A stretch of DNA of 64,000 nt from Paramyrothecium sp. XJ0827 (GCA_020881915.1 JAJFPB010000005.1:4154001-4218000); one strand, 5' to 3'; positions 11,882 through 23,963 are shown, counted from the stretch's first letter. Numbers and translations are program-made. Notes: generated by a model not told the origin, from the sequence alone.

Positions 11882-14800
11882 TCACGACCTCCGGAACACC
11901 TTGGTCAGTATGTTGCCCCCGCGACCTTTCCTTAACGTGTCTTCCGTTTGCAAACGAGGCTCGCTGGATGCTTTCGGCGCCATCGTCGGCCGGGGCTCTC
12001 CGCCCACTGTCCCGTCCGTCCTGCTGATCTCTACATACTCGTCGGCTACGTCGCGATCAAGGTAGGCCCGCTCGACGTAGCCACCGGGTTCTTGGCCAAG
12101 CTTCGAATAGCCAGGTTCATAGAGGGTGGTTGAGGGTTCTGCTGTCTGGGAGCTACGCATCTTGGAGAGCCCGCGGTCCAAGTATTCGACCATCTGAGCC
12201 TCAGCAGCTGGGTTTGACGAGGTCTTCTTCCCTCCGACTTCAAGGGCCTTGGCATACAAATCTCTGTGTTGCGCTTGGAACTCAGCCTCCAACTCCTTTT
12301 CGTTGATCTCCATGGACCTGGTTCGTTCCGAGGTACGAGTTGGTGATGCAGCAGGCGGTTGGAAGCGATCCTCGGTCTCGAGATGGGATAGCCAAGCGGC
12401 GTACAGCTCCTGGCTCGTGATTTGGTCCACAGGCATTCCCATCTTGGTCTGCTGCGTTTTGACCCATTCCCCGGCTTCTTGCGTCATCTTCAGACCAACA
12501 ATAAACTTGTCGAACGTGGCGCTGAATTCACGGTGGTGGCCCTTCAAAATAAAGCATCGTCCAAGCCAGCCATTCGTACGCATCTTGCCGAGCATTGAAT
12601 CAGCTGCCGGACATTCCCAAGGGGCTTCCAATCCTCTAGAGTAAAAGACGATGCATCTCGCAGCGTTCCAGCGAGAAAACGTTCTCTGACTCTGCTCATC
12701 CATAAATGCGCGTTCCATCATTTCGAGTGAAGCGGCTTCCAAGAAAGATTTCGGGGCACGAAGATTGAGAGCACCGTATATGTGAGACTTTTGGTACTCG
12801 GGTTGTGGCCGCATGTCGAGTAGTAAAACCTCCATCGGCAGCGATATCTCCAGCAGCTGGCTGAGGTCCGCCGGTAGCAGCATGCGCGGGCCGTCACCAT
12901 GGGATTGGGGTATGTCGTCGATCTTCATTGCCGCGAACCGAGTAGCCACCTGATCCCTTATACGTCGATGGTGGAACCAGACTTCAAGATGAAATGTATC
13001 GATGCCCAAATTGGAGGCGAAGAAGGCTCTTTGTGCGTCAGACGGAAGTGATTCGTGCTGGTAGTATTCCTCGAGGCGTTTCTCGATATGAGGAGCGAAC
13101 CGTTTCGGCTCGGGCACGTCATCGCTTAAGGTGGTCCGCCGTTGTGACTGTTGCTGGTTGAGAATCATCCGCCTCGATATCGTATTCCGTGACTGCAGCG
13201 AATTTGAAGTTTGGTTTCTGTGCAGTGTACTGGGAGGCATGTTAGGGTCCACTGGTTGCGTGGGACGCGATGGCAGGTTTTCGGAAGATGCAAGAAGCAC
13301 CTGGGGCTCATTACGGGGTGAAGACGCCACTGGCCTAGTGTTCGGAAAGTTGCTCAGGGCGTTCATATGAGCGGTTGAGTCGCGCGAGAGGTTTTGAGAA
13401 CTCGAAGAGCCCCTGAATTGGTTTAATACGGTATTCTCCGTACCGGCAAAGGTCGTCCCCGATACGCCAGACATGAACGAGGCGGTGTCAGGTTTGGCGG
13501 CTTCCTGATGGGCGTTTCTCACATGAACCGGCACGCGGCTAGGTGTTGGTTGTCGTTGCTGGTTCGCCAAGTTGTTCGAGCGGATGAAAGCCACGAAAGA
13601 CGTAGCAGGGTCTTCTGGTAGCATATCCCAAATCATCACTGGCATTGATACCAGTAGCAAGGTCGAGTGGCTCTTGAAGACACCCTGAACCTTGACATAC
13701 TTGGCCATCGCGGGAAAGGCACTTATCCATTGCTCCCACGCATTGATGTCTAGCCTCTGATCTTCTTCCAAGGCCAGCGAGATCATGACATGGGGTGTGT
13801 CCTCGTTGGGTTCTTTGGATATGAGACCATCCGGAACCAGACTGACGGGGTTGGTCGTCTGGGCCACCTCGTGGATATCAGCAATAGGTGTGGCCTCTGG
13901 CGTGGAGGGTGGCAGCTTGTCTACAGGTGCTGTCTTGCAAAGCTCGATGCTTGGCGCCTTGTGATTCGAGGTCATCATGAAATGCACAGGTGTGGAGCGA
14001 GCCTCGAAATGCTTGCCGTTGATGTTGATGGGCCGTGGGTGCTTGAGCCGTGCCAACACCTCTGCGTGGAGCATGGCTGCCGAGAAGGTTCTTACACGCC
14101 ACTCTTGGAGGACCTCTATCAAGGCATTGGTGAAGGAGTATCGCCCAGGATCCGGCGCAATGGCGTCCCAGCTGGAGGCTGAAATAGTTTCGGTGATGCT
14201 GTTGCCGGTGGGAAACGTAGCACTTGCGGCGCCAGCGCAGCAGTCGAGTAGGATCAAAACGTCTGACTTGGATCTCTCCAGGAGGGTTTGAATGGCGGAC
14301 CATCTACAACACGGTCAGAACGGCCATGGCTAGGATCGCGGGCCAAGGGGCTTCTTACTGTAGCCAAGACGAGTCGGCATCACGGGTCCTGAGAGGTTTA
14401 GGTCAGGCCAATTCTTCAACGCAAACGATGACCGAATTTACTTACGCGCACCAGGTACTCTGCCTAGACTCGTCTATCCTCGCGTGGCCACCGTAGTAGA
14501 CAATGAACAGAGTGTCGGGGTTTTCGTGCTCTTTGATCAACTGGCCAACGCGCATCATCAACTCCAGGTGCGAATTCTCTGAGGGGATGGCAAAGATGTC
14601 GGTGCCAAAGGAGTAGTCCTCACGCAAACACCTCTCTAGATCTTCGAGTTCCGGCAGAACGAACAAATCGTCTGAACCCCAGTGCAACAGGAGGGCTTGG
14701 ACTTTGGTATACCGCTGTGAAGTCCGGCCACGGTTCGGAAATGCTCTCGAGGCGGACTGGAAGTGAGATTAGTAGACGCTCTGCAGCTTCAACACCTTTC

Positions 14801-14929
14801 CAGGGTCGTGCATACATCCTCGAGCCTCTTGGCGAACTGGCCGATATGCTTGACATGGTAACTAGTACGGCTGATGTCGTGCGTTGCGGATCTGGGGACA
14901 ATCTCTGTGGCGCCGGACATCTTGATCAT
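11882..14929 (-). CDS. caspase-like / homeodomain-like / rhodanese-like fusion protein
   Basis: Four exons (14929-14816, 14756-14446, 14388-14359, 14303-11882) stay in frame across introns 14757-14815, 14389-14445 and 14304-14358 and give 958 aa. Residues about 50-250 are a caspase-like domain. The candidate catalytic His is in YYGGHA (H129) and the candidate Cys in LLDCCAG (C173/C174), and the segment around 325-400 resembles what follows the caspase domain in other fungal proteins. A low-complexity linker leads to a homeodomain-like region (about 552-603) ending in VWFHHRRIRD. A rhodanese-like domain (about 632-757) begins DMRPQPEYQKSHIYGALNLR, but its active loop reads FYSRG, with Ser where Cys is expected. 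The C-terminus is polar. I infer a regulatory or cell-death role. The start could lie upstream, since the frame stays open to 15028. Exon 3 is only 30 nt. Confidence 0.8.
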
Positions 14930-16423
14930 GGCGGGGGAAAAGGTCAGCCTATGAAATTTTCCCACGCAAGAAACGACTTCGCATGGGCGCGGCGAGAGGC
15001 ACACTGGAACATACAGACGATTCTCCATTCCGATCGGCTGGGCGCCGAGAGCGGATAGTCACGTAGGGTGGATCACTCATTGCGTCGTGGGATCTGTTAC
15101 AGGGTGTGCCTTAATAGGCCGGGCTGCTGTGAGGCCAATAGCTGCTGGACAGGAAATTGGGGCCGAAAAGTCAAGGAGTTCGGTGCTGCAGATGCGTCGG
15201 GCTGTGAGATAAGCTGTCGTATGAGGAGGGCATCATTCCACGATGCCGAGTGGGTTGTAAGAGAGAGAGAGGCGCAGAGCGTCAAAAGAAGACGACGGTG
15301 TTGCGCAGGGTGGACGAGAGACGAGACGACGACATTGCTTTCCGCACTCCAAAAGGGCCTGTTCAAAGCATGAGGCAAGGCAAGGAGATGAGGCAGCAAA
15401 AGGCTCAAGGCGGCGTATGTCTGTTTGGTCCAAGGTATAACCCAGATCGTCGGGCGAGGCGATACCCTCTCGGTGCCCGAAGCGGTTTAGCCGCCGCCGC
15501 ATGGCCAGAGCTTCGTCCCTCGCCGGTGACCAGAAGAGGTGGGTAAGGGTGCGGGGGCAGAAAGTGGCACGTACTCGGGACTTGGAAAAATACCAATGTC
15601 TCGTCATGGACATGGGTAGTGAGGACTTGTTCATCCGCCCTCCCACCACTTTGGGGGGATGCTGTAGACAACAGCTCAGTGCCCGATCCAGGTGTCTCAG
15701 GGTACTGTATGCCCCGGTGACTGGGGCTTTACTGCTAGTGGTCGTAGGTGTCTCCTGCAGCTTTCGCATAAGGTACATTGTCATTGTAAACATGTGGAAT
15801 GCATTTGGTGCCAGGTAAAGAATTATCACAATGGCGAAGGCTTTAGGTTTCTGGATAATAAGTACTTGCAGTCTTAAACCCACTGCTGACCACTTCCGTG
15901 GAAGGAAAGGGGAGAAGGAGGAAGAAGAAAAGAAAAGAAAAGCCAGGAGGCATGCAATTGTGGGCAAGGCATCATCGTGTCTGATGATGTGAGAGTCTAA
16001 CGTTACACTGGAGAACCTCACTGGAGAACCTCACTGGAGGTGGGAGCCTATGCCCCCTCTAAGGTAAGGTAAAGTACCTCAGGTTGTCGTTAGTGGGGAC
16101 CGTTCCTCGCCTCGGTCGACCCAAACGGACAGCATTGCTACCTACCAGCTAGAATCCGACTGCTGCCGTTGGATTTAAGCATGCACGAATTGCGAACCGT
16201 TGCTTTTGGCCGCATCCCCTTGTAACGGACACAGACGTCTCGCTGACAGCTTGCTCGGTCACTACTGAGGACTAGGCTCTGTCCAGCTCCAGCTCGAGCA
16301 CCAGCCACACACAGTTGGATCCAAGATACTGGGGGGGGGGGCCGTCTTCAATCCACACCCACGAGCCAAGGTCCTCGAGCAGACAACCTCACAACTAACC
16401 CGGGCCACGCCATCCTGTCAGCC
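14930..16423. other. divergent intergenic region (caspase-like gene / pbn1)
   Basis: This holds the promoters of the minus-strand caspase-like gene and the plus-strand pbn1. A 263-codon minus-strand frame at 15233-16021 has no recognisable domain and is not supported as a gene. The region contains a 13-nt tandem repeat (16006-16039), a palindromic AGGTA/TACCT block (16059-16084) and a homopolymeric G run near 16331-16340. Confidence 0.5.
16006..16039. repeat. 13-nt tandem repeat, about 2.6 copies
   Basis: CACTGGAGAACCT occurs at 16006-16018 and 16019-16031, with a partial third copy from 16032. It lies upstream of pbn1 and no function is apparent. Confidence 0.75.
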
Positions 16424-18031
16424 ATGCGCGAGAGGATCACTTTTGTTCACCCGCCCCATGCCGGCGTCGACTTGGAAATACCCACCGTTGACGACGCGGG
16501 CATCCGGGGCCCCGTCCTCGAGTCGGTTCGGGAAGACAAAATCACCCTTCCCCTGGACCGCCTGCCCTCCCAGCTCTCCGCCGTGCTGCAGAGCTACCGT
16601 CGTCTGCGTCTGAGATGGACAAGCCCGCTAAGCCATGACATGGTGGACCCTTTCGCGCCGCGGCTATCGCCAGGCCTTCATCTTTCCTACGTCCCCCTCC
16701 CCAACGGCGCTCACGATGTGTTTGTCCACCTCACGCTACTAGCCCAGGAGTCGTCTCACTCTAACTTCATCCCAGTGCCAATTTATGTTCCTTCGTCCAA
16801 GCTTTTGGTCACATAGACTGTTCGTCTCCAGAGGTATGCCGATAATGCACGGTTGTGTTGATGGTTCTCGGTCCTAACGTGGTTGTGTCAGGCCTTCACA
16901 CGATCAGATGCACATGAGCCATCCAAATCTTCGGCTTTTTACTATTACCAGCCACTTGAAAACCTGCATACGTTCATCAAGTCTGTCAGCGAGCAGGCAT
17001 GCAAGGCCTCGGACTCGGCCTGTCACGAACGCCTGCAGACACTCCACAACGCAGCCAGCCTAGACATATCAGTCACATCCGTTGACGGCAAGCCACAGGC
17101 CCTCGAGCTCAAGGCGCTGTGGCCTCTGGCCGACCGTCAGGTTTCCGTGCCCTTTGCGCCTGGTCGCAGAACAGAGGTCGGCCTTTTGACCCGAGGAGCC
17201 ACTCCGAGTCAGCGGGAGCATGAGCTTGGCTTTGAAGGCGCCTTGGTCGTGCTCGGCCAGCAGTCGCAACTTTCCCCCACCGCCTTTGGCTTCCCGGCAC
17301 GGCACAGACTGAGCGACGCCTCATTCTCGGCCAGGTTTTTGTTCCCTACGGGCTTGCACCCAACTCTGCAGCTCACCCTGAGTTCCAACCATGCCCCCAG
17401 TCCGGATGTGCAATGCGCGCCGCACGTTTACCTTACCCTCCCGAGGACTATCTTTGCGGACCGCTACCAGCTAGCGGACGATTTGTTCTTGGCGTCCAAG
17501 AACCTCACAGCCACCCGCTTCACGACTGTGCCGGTCGATCTCGAGGCGCCCGAATACACAACCAAGCCTTGGGGATTAAATGTACTGCTTGAGATGGCGG
17601 CTCCTGATTCGGACAAGTCAACCTCTTGGACGGCGGAAGTGCCACTACACCTGCGGTACCTGAAGCCCTCTGAGACAGGTTACGCTGAAATAGAAGTGCC
17701 CTACCCCGTCGTATTCTGGGCCTGCTCGACCGGCGAAACTGAATGGAGCAGAAACCCATTCGACCGCCCTGAGCTGGGCTACGACGATTTGTTCGATGCG
17801 GACACGGTCTTCTGGCATGTCACCCCAAAGTCTGGGCGGAGTGGTCGCCTCACGAATACCGTCAACGTCCCGGTTCTCCAGAATGGGGGCAGTTCTTGGA
17901 TCGCGCTCGGCACGGCAGCTGCTGTGGTGCTTGGGTTCACTTGGGTGCTGTGGCAACTCCTTGCCGTTTACTGGAAAACAGGATACAGGGGAGGCTCGGG
18001 GCCCGGCCCTGGTAACAAGAAGAAGAAATGA
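16424..18031 (+). CDS. pbn1: Pbn1/PIG-X, GPI mannosyltransferase I subunit
   Basis: Three exons (16424-16719, 16776-16833, 16892-18031) give 497 aa. Intron 1 (16720-16775, CTAAC branch, ATCCCAG end) is easily missed because the unspliced frame stays open until a TAG at 16814. Splicing it restores the segment NLCSFVQAFGHIDCSSPEAF expected of this family. By family, Pbn1 partners the Gpi14/PIG-M mannosyltransferase that adds the first mannose to GPI precursors in the ER. The long luminal part is followed by one membrane segment near the C-terminus (about 455-480) and a lysine tail, NKKKK, that fits a dilysine ER-retrieval signal. It starts with a well-placed ATG (MRERITF). The neighbouring caspase-like gene is divergent; no functional link is evident. 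Confidence 0.88.
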
Positions 18032-18740
18032 GTGTGTCTTGGGGTACACATTGGCAACGGGTTTGTTTTTGGCTTGAAATACAGGCATTGGATAGTACTT
18101 GGTCATCGGCAGCATATAGAGAGTTGTGGTAGATTCAAAGGTGGCATATGTTGCTCATCTTGCTCTCCACGGGAAGTCTACGATACCCATGTCTTTTCAA
18201 CTTTCACAACTACGTAACTTGTCCAACCGCAGTTCTTCCCATGGCAAGCAATCCTTACCTGCCATCCCCTTGCATAAGCTGCCGAGTTCCCGGTTGACCC
18301 GTGCAGGATCCGCAGATGACCGCCACGGACCCCGGCCTTTATCGCGAAAGGCAGTTGATTATCCAACACTTACTTTGGAATCCCTACAGTTCACACATGC
18401 TATGTTGCGACCGACTCGTCTTTCCTGCGATGCCTCGGAGGCTGCAAGATTTGCACCGCGAGAAGACTTTGCCAGCAATGCCATGTTAACCACCAGATGT
18501 ATCGATACCCTAGTCCAGATACCAGCAACGGCCATGCCGAGTTTCTAACCCGCTGTATTGCATTCACCACATCACTGATAAAGTTGTGTCAAGGCCGTGG
18601 AGCAGCCCCCGAGCAACAATGGGCGGAGATGTCCGGAAGAGCCGATGTCCCGAAGCCTTTTGTCTCGTTCCCTGGGTTCTTCAACCGCGTTTTCTGTTCA
18701 CTCAATTCACGAGGCTGACTCTTCAACGCCGTCATCCGAG
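18032..18740. other. intergenic; possible relic of a zinc-cluster exon
   Basis: No complete gene is seen. A frame at 18431-18718 encodes GCKICTARRLCQQC at 18440-18481, reminiscent of the first half of a fungal Zn2Cys6 cluster but with wrong cysteine spacing and no clean splice junction to the exon at 18741. It could be a decayed first exon of the regulator gene that follows, or chance. Confidence 0.3.
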
Positions 18741-20911
18741 GTGCGGTGCAGGCCCGGTTTAGCTCCCGGGCAGCCATGCCAGCGGTGCGCCAAGCAAGAG
18801 ACGAAGTGTGTCGTTCACAAACTGCACAAGAGAAAGTCCAGGAGAAGGCAACGATAACCCGTCCTCTGATGCTCTTGTAGCGCAAGCACAATGTAGGGCT
18901 GTGAATGGTGTCTGGCCCTCTTTTGTCTCGAACACCGTCTGACAACTTTGGACCGCAGCAAGTTGGCACAGCTAGAGGATGAGCTGAAGAGCATCAAGCA
19001 GCCCGTGCACTCCAAGTCCGACGGAGAGGCATCGCGAGCTTCCGTGTTTGGCAGGGCGACCGAGCCCGTCCTTGCGGAGGAGGTTGTGATGCCGGAAGCG
19101 ACTTGGAACATGCGCAGCCTCTCCTCGGAAGCGTCCCTCGAGCAGCCAGGCAGAGAAGATGGGGAGATCACGCAGTCTCGCGTGCTGGGGGCACATTACG
19201 TTTCCGGAGAAGACATTGACTTGTACTTCAGCAAGTACGGTACTACCAGCGGATGATGCATGGCAAGCACACTCATTCGACCGACAGATACATGACACAT
19301 CATCACCCGTTCATCCCCATCCTCCGCCAACGGGTCCCCAACGAATGCTACGCCGCGAGCCCGCCCCTGTTCTGGACCGTCGTCTACGTCGCATCCCGCC
19401 GCGAGCCCGCGACGCCGCCCTCTCCGCCTCACCTCGCCCAGGGATACGTCGCTGACGTCGCTGACGTCGCTGACGTCGTCTGGTCGGGCGCCGCCAGCCC
19501 GGTCATGAGCCTCGAGGCGATCCATGCCCTGCTGCTGCTCGCCACGTGGCCGCCGCCAGCGACGCGCTTCTCCGCCGAACCGTCCACGGCGCTCGTCGGC
19601 GTCGCCCTAAACGCCTGCATGATGCTGGGCTTCCACACCGGCCGCGGCCTCCACCGGGAGTTCGCCGTGGGGGCCCGGCGCCATCAGGCCGTGACGGACG
19701 AGGAGGCCGGATCGACGTGGGCCGCGTGCTGCGCGCTGGCACAAAAGCGAGTTTTTTCTCCCTTGGTTCACCCCTGACGGCGAGAGGCTCACTCACATTA
19801 ATATAAATGTGCTGACGCATGTCTTCTCTCAGGGTGAATGCAAGCTGCGGTCGTCCAACAACACCTCTCCAGCTTAGCGATGCGCCATGGAAACGAGTCC
19901 TGGGCCATCAACCCATGTGGGCCGAGCTGACTAGCATGTTCGACCTGCAAAGGTTTCTCGGCCGACTGCACGCGGCCATGACCGCACAGGTCATGGCCCA
20001 TGGATGCGTGGCCGAGGCGTCGGTGCAAGCGTGGGAAGACAAATTGCACGCGCTTCATCCTATTCCTCCGGATCAGCAAACGGGTAATAGACCCAGCAAG
20101 GCCGTTCCTGAGTCTGTCACTTCACTAATGCTCTCAAACAAGGCTTGCTGCGCTTCGCCGTCCTAGCTTCTCGTCTCGAGGTGCAAGCCTATTACTTCTA
20201 CACCAAACAGTCTGCCCCCAACCCAGATCTCCGGCTCCACGTCTCAACCATCTTCACAACCGCTCAGTCCCTCATCCTCGCCGCTACAGATCTCGAGAAG
20301 CGGCGAGATTTCCTCTCGCACATTCCGCAATGGGGCTTCCGCGCCGTCTTCGACGCGGCATGTGTCGTGCTGACCGTCCTACACTCCGCCAACGTGCCTT
20401 CACAGCTTCACTGTTCTGGTGATGACATGGGTGCCGAGATGCTCGCCCGCCGCGCCTACGAAAGCGTCTTTCAATGTTCCTTCCGCGACAACGATCTGCC
20501 TCACCGCGGAGGAGTTGTCATGGAGGCCTACTGGGTCCTGCGGATCAAGTTGCCCCTAAATGAGAGTGCCCCGCGGGCATGGCCCTCTGGGCCTTGGGTG
20601 TCTGCAAAGAGAGTCTCCGAGAATCAAGTAACAGCACGGCCGGGGTTGGTAAGGCGTTCGGCATCCTTTGTACGCCAGCCGCATCCCGGATGGGTCCCGT
20701 ATGGCTCAAGGATACAAGTACTTCCTCAGTACCAAAGCTGACTTGCCGAGGCATTGCAGGTTCGACAAAGTCTTGTCACACGATGCCTCATCTTACGACA
20801 CAAGATCATTCTTCATTCGAGGTAGACCTTCTTCAGGATATCGACTGGTCCGAGTTCATGAATGATTTTGGAATGGGCAGCAACGAAAGTGTTGTGCCTG
20901 GATTCATTTGA
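18741..20911 (+). pseudogene. Zn2Cys6 fungal transcription factor, probably inactivated
   Basis: Recognisable pieces are the C-terminal half of a Zn2Cys6 cluster (PCQRCAKQETKC plus basic tail, 18741-18847), a coiled-coil-like linker, and a fungal-specific transcription factor middle domain (YFSKY..HHHPFIPILRQR onward). Workable exons are 18741-18847, 18959-19234, 19288-19746, 19833-20083 and 20143 onward. The introns 18848-18958 and 19747-19832 would both need GC donors; 19235-19287 and 20084-20142 are GT-AG. The first two zinc-binding cysteines have no convincing exon upstream. Around 20575 the reading frame switches: the domain frame runs to PRAWP, then the family-like continuation (LGVCKESLRESSNSTAGV to the acidic tail ending at 20911) is in another frame with no room for an intron, while the first frame stops at 20741. 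Together this suggests decay, although sequencing error cannot be excluded. Confidence 0.6.
19451..19479. repeat. 9-nt tandem repeat inside regulator gene
   Basis: Three tandem copies of GCTGACGTC encode repeated Ala-Asp-Val within the fungal transcription factor domain. It looks like a local expansion in a variable loop. Confidence 0.7.
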
Positions 20912-21100
20912 AGTCTGTTCACGACAAAACTAACCATCACCAATTGCAAAGCGGAACCGCGTGTTTTGAACCGAACTCAATATTTTTTATGCAGGCTCTA
21001 GGTATACCTAAAGGGCGCATGATGTACTTATACATTATTTCATACGAAAACAGATCCAAGACGCCTTTTGCTACTCATCAGTCATTCATTACACATCTCC

Positions 21101-23875
21101 TTAATCGTAGAAATCCTCCTCCATGTTTTCGCCGACGACTTCGTCAAACGCGTCCTCGTCTTCGTCCATGTCCAGATCCTCGCCCATCTCACTGTCAGGG
21201 TGGTTCGCAAGCACAGTGATCCGTCTATCTATCAGCTCAACCCGAGCAATTTCACCATCCCGAATATTATTGCGCAAGATGAGAATGGCCAGTTTGTTGA
21301 GCACTTCCTTCTCGATAAGGCGGGCAAGAGGTCTAGCGCCGTAGGCCGGTGAGTATCCGGAGGCGCCCAGGTAGTCCTTGGCTTCCTCCGATACATCAAT
21401 GTGGATTTTCCGTCCATTGTCCTCAAGCCGCTTCTGAATTTCGAGAATGCGAAGATCGACAATCTTCCGGATTTCCTTCCTAGTGAGCCGGTTGAAGATG
21501 ACTACCGAGTTGATACGGTTGAGGAACTCAGGTAGGAAGTAGTTGCGGAGAGCGTTCATGACAAGTTCTCGTGTCTGAGAGTCGACCCTACCTTCCTTTG
21601 CGCCTGGTCTCGTAAGGTATTCAGCACCCAGGTTGGATGTCATCACAACGATACAGTTCTTGGCGTCGACCACTCTGCCTTGACCATCAGTAATTCGCCC
21701 GTCGTCCATGAGCTGAAGCAGCACAGTTAGAACTTCTTTGGCTGCCTTCTCAACCTCGTCAAAGAGCAAGATCGAGAACGGCTTTCGTCGCAGCGCTTCC
21801 GTCAGCTGGCCACCGGCATCATGACCGACGTAGCCCGGAGGTGCACCAATCATGCGGCTCAGAGCGTGGCGCTCCTGGTACTCGGACATGTCGAAGCGAA
21901 TCATAGCCTTCGGATCGTCGAAAAGGAACTCTGCCAGAGCCTTGGTGAGCAGTGTTTTACCTGTTCCAGAAGGACCACAGAACAGGAAACTTGGCGGCTG
22001 GTTAGGATTACTGAGTCCTGACCGTTGAAGGCGAATGGCATTCGACACAGACTGGACCGCCTCCTTCTGTCCAACGACGATCTTTCCAAGGCCTTTCTCC
22101 ATTTGCACAAGCTTCTCCTTCTCCGATGTCCGCAGACGCGTGACGGGAATGCCAGTCCAACGAGCGACGATTTCATTGATATGGTCAGCGGTAACAATGT
22201 CTGTGACCATAGAACTACCCAGATCTGCGCCAGTTGCGTTGAGTGCAGCATCTGCCGCGGCTTTCTTTGCTTCGAGCTCCTTGATCACAGCTTCCTGTTC
22301 AGGGATAGCACCGTACTTCAGGTCGGCAGCTTTGGCATGATCACCCATGTTCATGGCGTCCTCCAGGCGCTTCTCCAGATCATCAAGCTTGACCTTTGCG
22401 ATGTGAATCTCCTCACTTCGCTTGATCTCGCTCTGGTACTTCTCCCGGAGGGGTTCGAGCTCCTCCTCCACGTTCTTTGCGTCCTTCCTAGCTTGCTGCA
22501 ATCGTGTCTGAGAGGCTTCATCGTGCTCCTTCTCCAGTGCAGCGATTTCAATCATGAGCTGTCTGTGTTTGCGCTCGAGAGAGTCGATGATCTCGGGCTG
22601 CGACTCGCGAGCAACTCGCACAGCGGCAGCAGCCTCGTCTACCAAGTCGATGGCAGAGTCTGGCATGCGACGAGAAGTCAGGTATCGCGCAGCCAGGTTG
22701 GCCGCTGCGACCAAGGCACTATCAAGGATTGTAACCCTGTGGTGTCGGTCATATCTCTCCTTCAAGCCTCGCAGGATGGAAATGGTTTCGGGGATGGTGG
22801 GTTCCTTAACGAGGACCTGTTGGAATCGACGCTCGAAAGCGGCGTCTTTCTCAACATACTTGCGGTATTCGGCCAATGTGGTGGCGCCGATGCAGTGCAA
22901 TTGGCCTCGGGCAAGCATTGGCTTCAGCAAGTTAGCGGCGTCCATACCGCCCTCGCCGGAAGAGCCAGCGCCCATCAGCAAATGAATCTCGTCGACGAAA
23001 AGGACAATCATCTCTTTCGACTCTTCGATTTCCTTCAAAACGCCCTTCATTCTCTCCTCAAACTCTCCGCGGTACTTGCTTCCAGCAACAAGGGCACCAA
23101 CGTCGAGAGACAGGAGCTTGCATTGCTTCAAGTTATCGGGAACATCGCGGTTCACGATTCTTTGAGCAAGACCCTCAACGACGGTGGTCTTACCGACACC
23201 GGGCTCACCGATAAGCACGGGGTTGTTCTTCGTCCTGCGAGAAAGAATTCGTACAACACGACGAATCTCCTCCTCTCGCCCGATGACTGGGTCGATCTTC
23301 TTGTCCCGAGCCATAGCAGTCATGTCGATGGTGAACTTGGCAAGGTTTTCGTTCTCCTGTTCGGTATCGGCGGTCTTGCTGTCGACCCGCTTCGTTCCAC
23401 GGATTGCTTGGACAGCATCCTGTACGAGTTTGGGCTTGGGAATGTTGGAGTCCCTCAAAGCTGCCTGGATAGTTGTGTCTTCGGCAAGAGCTGTGATCAG
23501 GTGGTCCACGCCGATGAAGGAATCCTTCTGGACCTTCTGCAGCTCCATCGCCTTTCGTAGTACATTGTGGAAGTTGGGTGCCAGGGCAACGTGCTCTGGC
23601 GGGGGATCTTGGCTGGGGAGGCGGACAAGCGTCTTCTTGAGAGCGCGGTCGAAGAGTTGGGGGTCTCCATGTGCCCTTTCAATGACCTGCCTGAAGAGAG
23701 ACGTGTTTGCTTGAGGTCCGTTTTGCTGGTCCTTGGATAGATCCGCGGGAGGATCTAACAAGGATACAGCGAGGTGTACCGGGACGAGCTGTGAGTGGCC
23801 GTATTGCTCGGCCAAGGCCATCGCATCCTCGACAGCCTTCTGCGCCCGGTCCGTAAAGTCCATGCGCGCTGTCAT
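21101..23875 (-). CDS. hsp104: Hsp104/ClpB-type disaggregase
   Basis: An intronless frame of 924 aa, the usual length for Hsp104. In order: Clp N-domain repeats (1-160), NBD1 with Walker A GEPGVGKT (223-230) and Walker B VLFVDE (291-296), a coiled-coil middle domain (about 425-545), NBD2 with Walker A GPSGTGKT (634-641), and an acidic tail. All ATPase motifs are intact. The family forms cytosolic and nuclear hexamers that thread aggregated proteins through the pore with Hsp70/Hsp40 and supply thermotolerance. The ATG at 23875 gives [14 protein letters not shown], matching the family start; a second Met follows at codon 5. The gene is divergent from mL67 with a 614 bp shared upstream region that has a TATA-like run and a possible heat shock element. 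A 511-codon antisense frame across it is a codon-bias shadow. Confidence 0.98.
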   Translation of the reverse strand: MTARMDFTDRAQKAVEDAMALAEQYGHSQLVPVHLAVSLLDPPADLSKDQQNGPQANTSLFRQVIERAHGDPQLFDRALKKTLVRLPSQDPPPEHVALAPNFHNVLRKAMELQKVQKDSFIGVDHLITALAEDTTIQAALRDSNIPKPKLVQDAVQAIRGTKRVDSKTADTEQENENLAKFTIDMTAMARDKKIDPVIGREEEIRRVVRILSRRTKNNPVLIGEPGVGKTTVVEGLAQRIVNRDVPDNLKQCKLLSLDVGALVAGSKYRGEFEERMKGVLKEIEESKEMIVLFVDEIHLLMGAGSSGEGGMDAANLLKPMLARGQLHCIGATTLAEYRKYVEKDAAFERRFQQVLVKEPTIPETISILRGLKERYDRHHRVTILDSALVAAANLAARYLTSRRMPDSAIDLVDEAAAAVRVARESQPEIIDSLERKHRQLMIEIAALEKEHDEASQTRLQQARKDAKNVEEELEPLREKYQSEIKRSEEIHIAKVKLDDLEKRLEDAMNMGDHAKAADLKYGAIPEQEAVIKELEAKKAAADAALNATGADLGSSMVTDIVTADHINEIVARWTGIPVTRLRTSEKEKLVQMEKGLGKIVVGQKEAVQSVSNAIRLQRSGLSNPNQPPSFLFCGPSGTGKTLLTKALAEFLFDDPKAMIRFDMSEYQERHALSRMIGAPPGYVGHDAGGQLTEALRRKPFSILLFDEVEKAAKEVLTVLLQLMDDGRITDGQGRVVDAKNCIVVMTSNLGAEYLTRPGAKEGRVDSQTRELVMNALRNYFLPEFLNRINSVVIFNRLTRKEIRKIVDLRILEIQKRLEDNGRKIHIDVSEEAKDYLGASGYSPAYGARPLARLIEKEVLNKLAILILRNNIRDGEIARVELIDRRITVLANHPDSEMGEDLDMDEDEDAFDEVVGENMEEDFYD

Positions 23876-23963
23876 GGTGACTTATGTTGTGGTGTAGACA
23901 AAATTTGAGTAATGACAGAAAATCAGATGGGTATAAGTGGTTGTCGTGTGTTGAAGCGAGTGA

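Noticed and set aside
15233..16021. 263-codon minus-strand frame between the caspase-like gene and pbn1
   Set aside because: Starts without ATG, runs through a tandem repeat and shows no recognisable domain; more likely promoter or 5'UTR sequence.
16808..16816. Apparent premature stop and frameshift in pbn1
   Set aside because: An intron at 16720-16775 with a CTAAC branch site and CAG acceptor removes the problem and restores the family sequence NLCSFVQAFGHIDCSSPE.
22025..23560. 511-codon frame on the plus strand opposite hsp104
   Set aside because: It is the exact antisense of a strongly conserved coding exon; its composition mirrors hsp104 codon use and no independent motif is seen.
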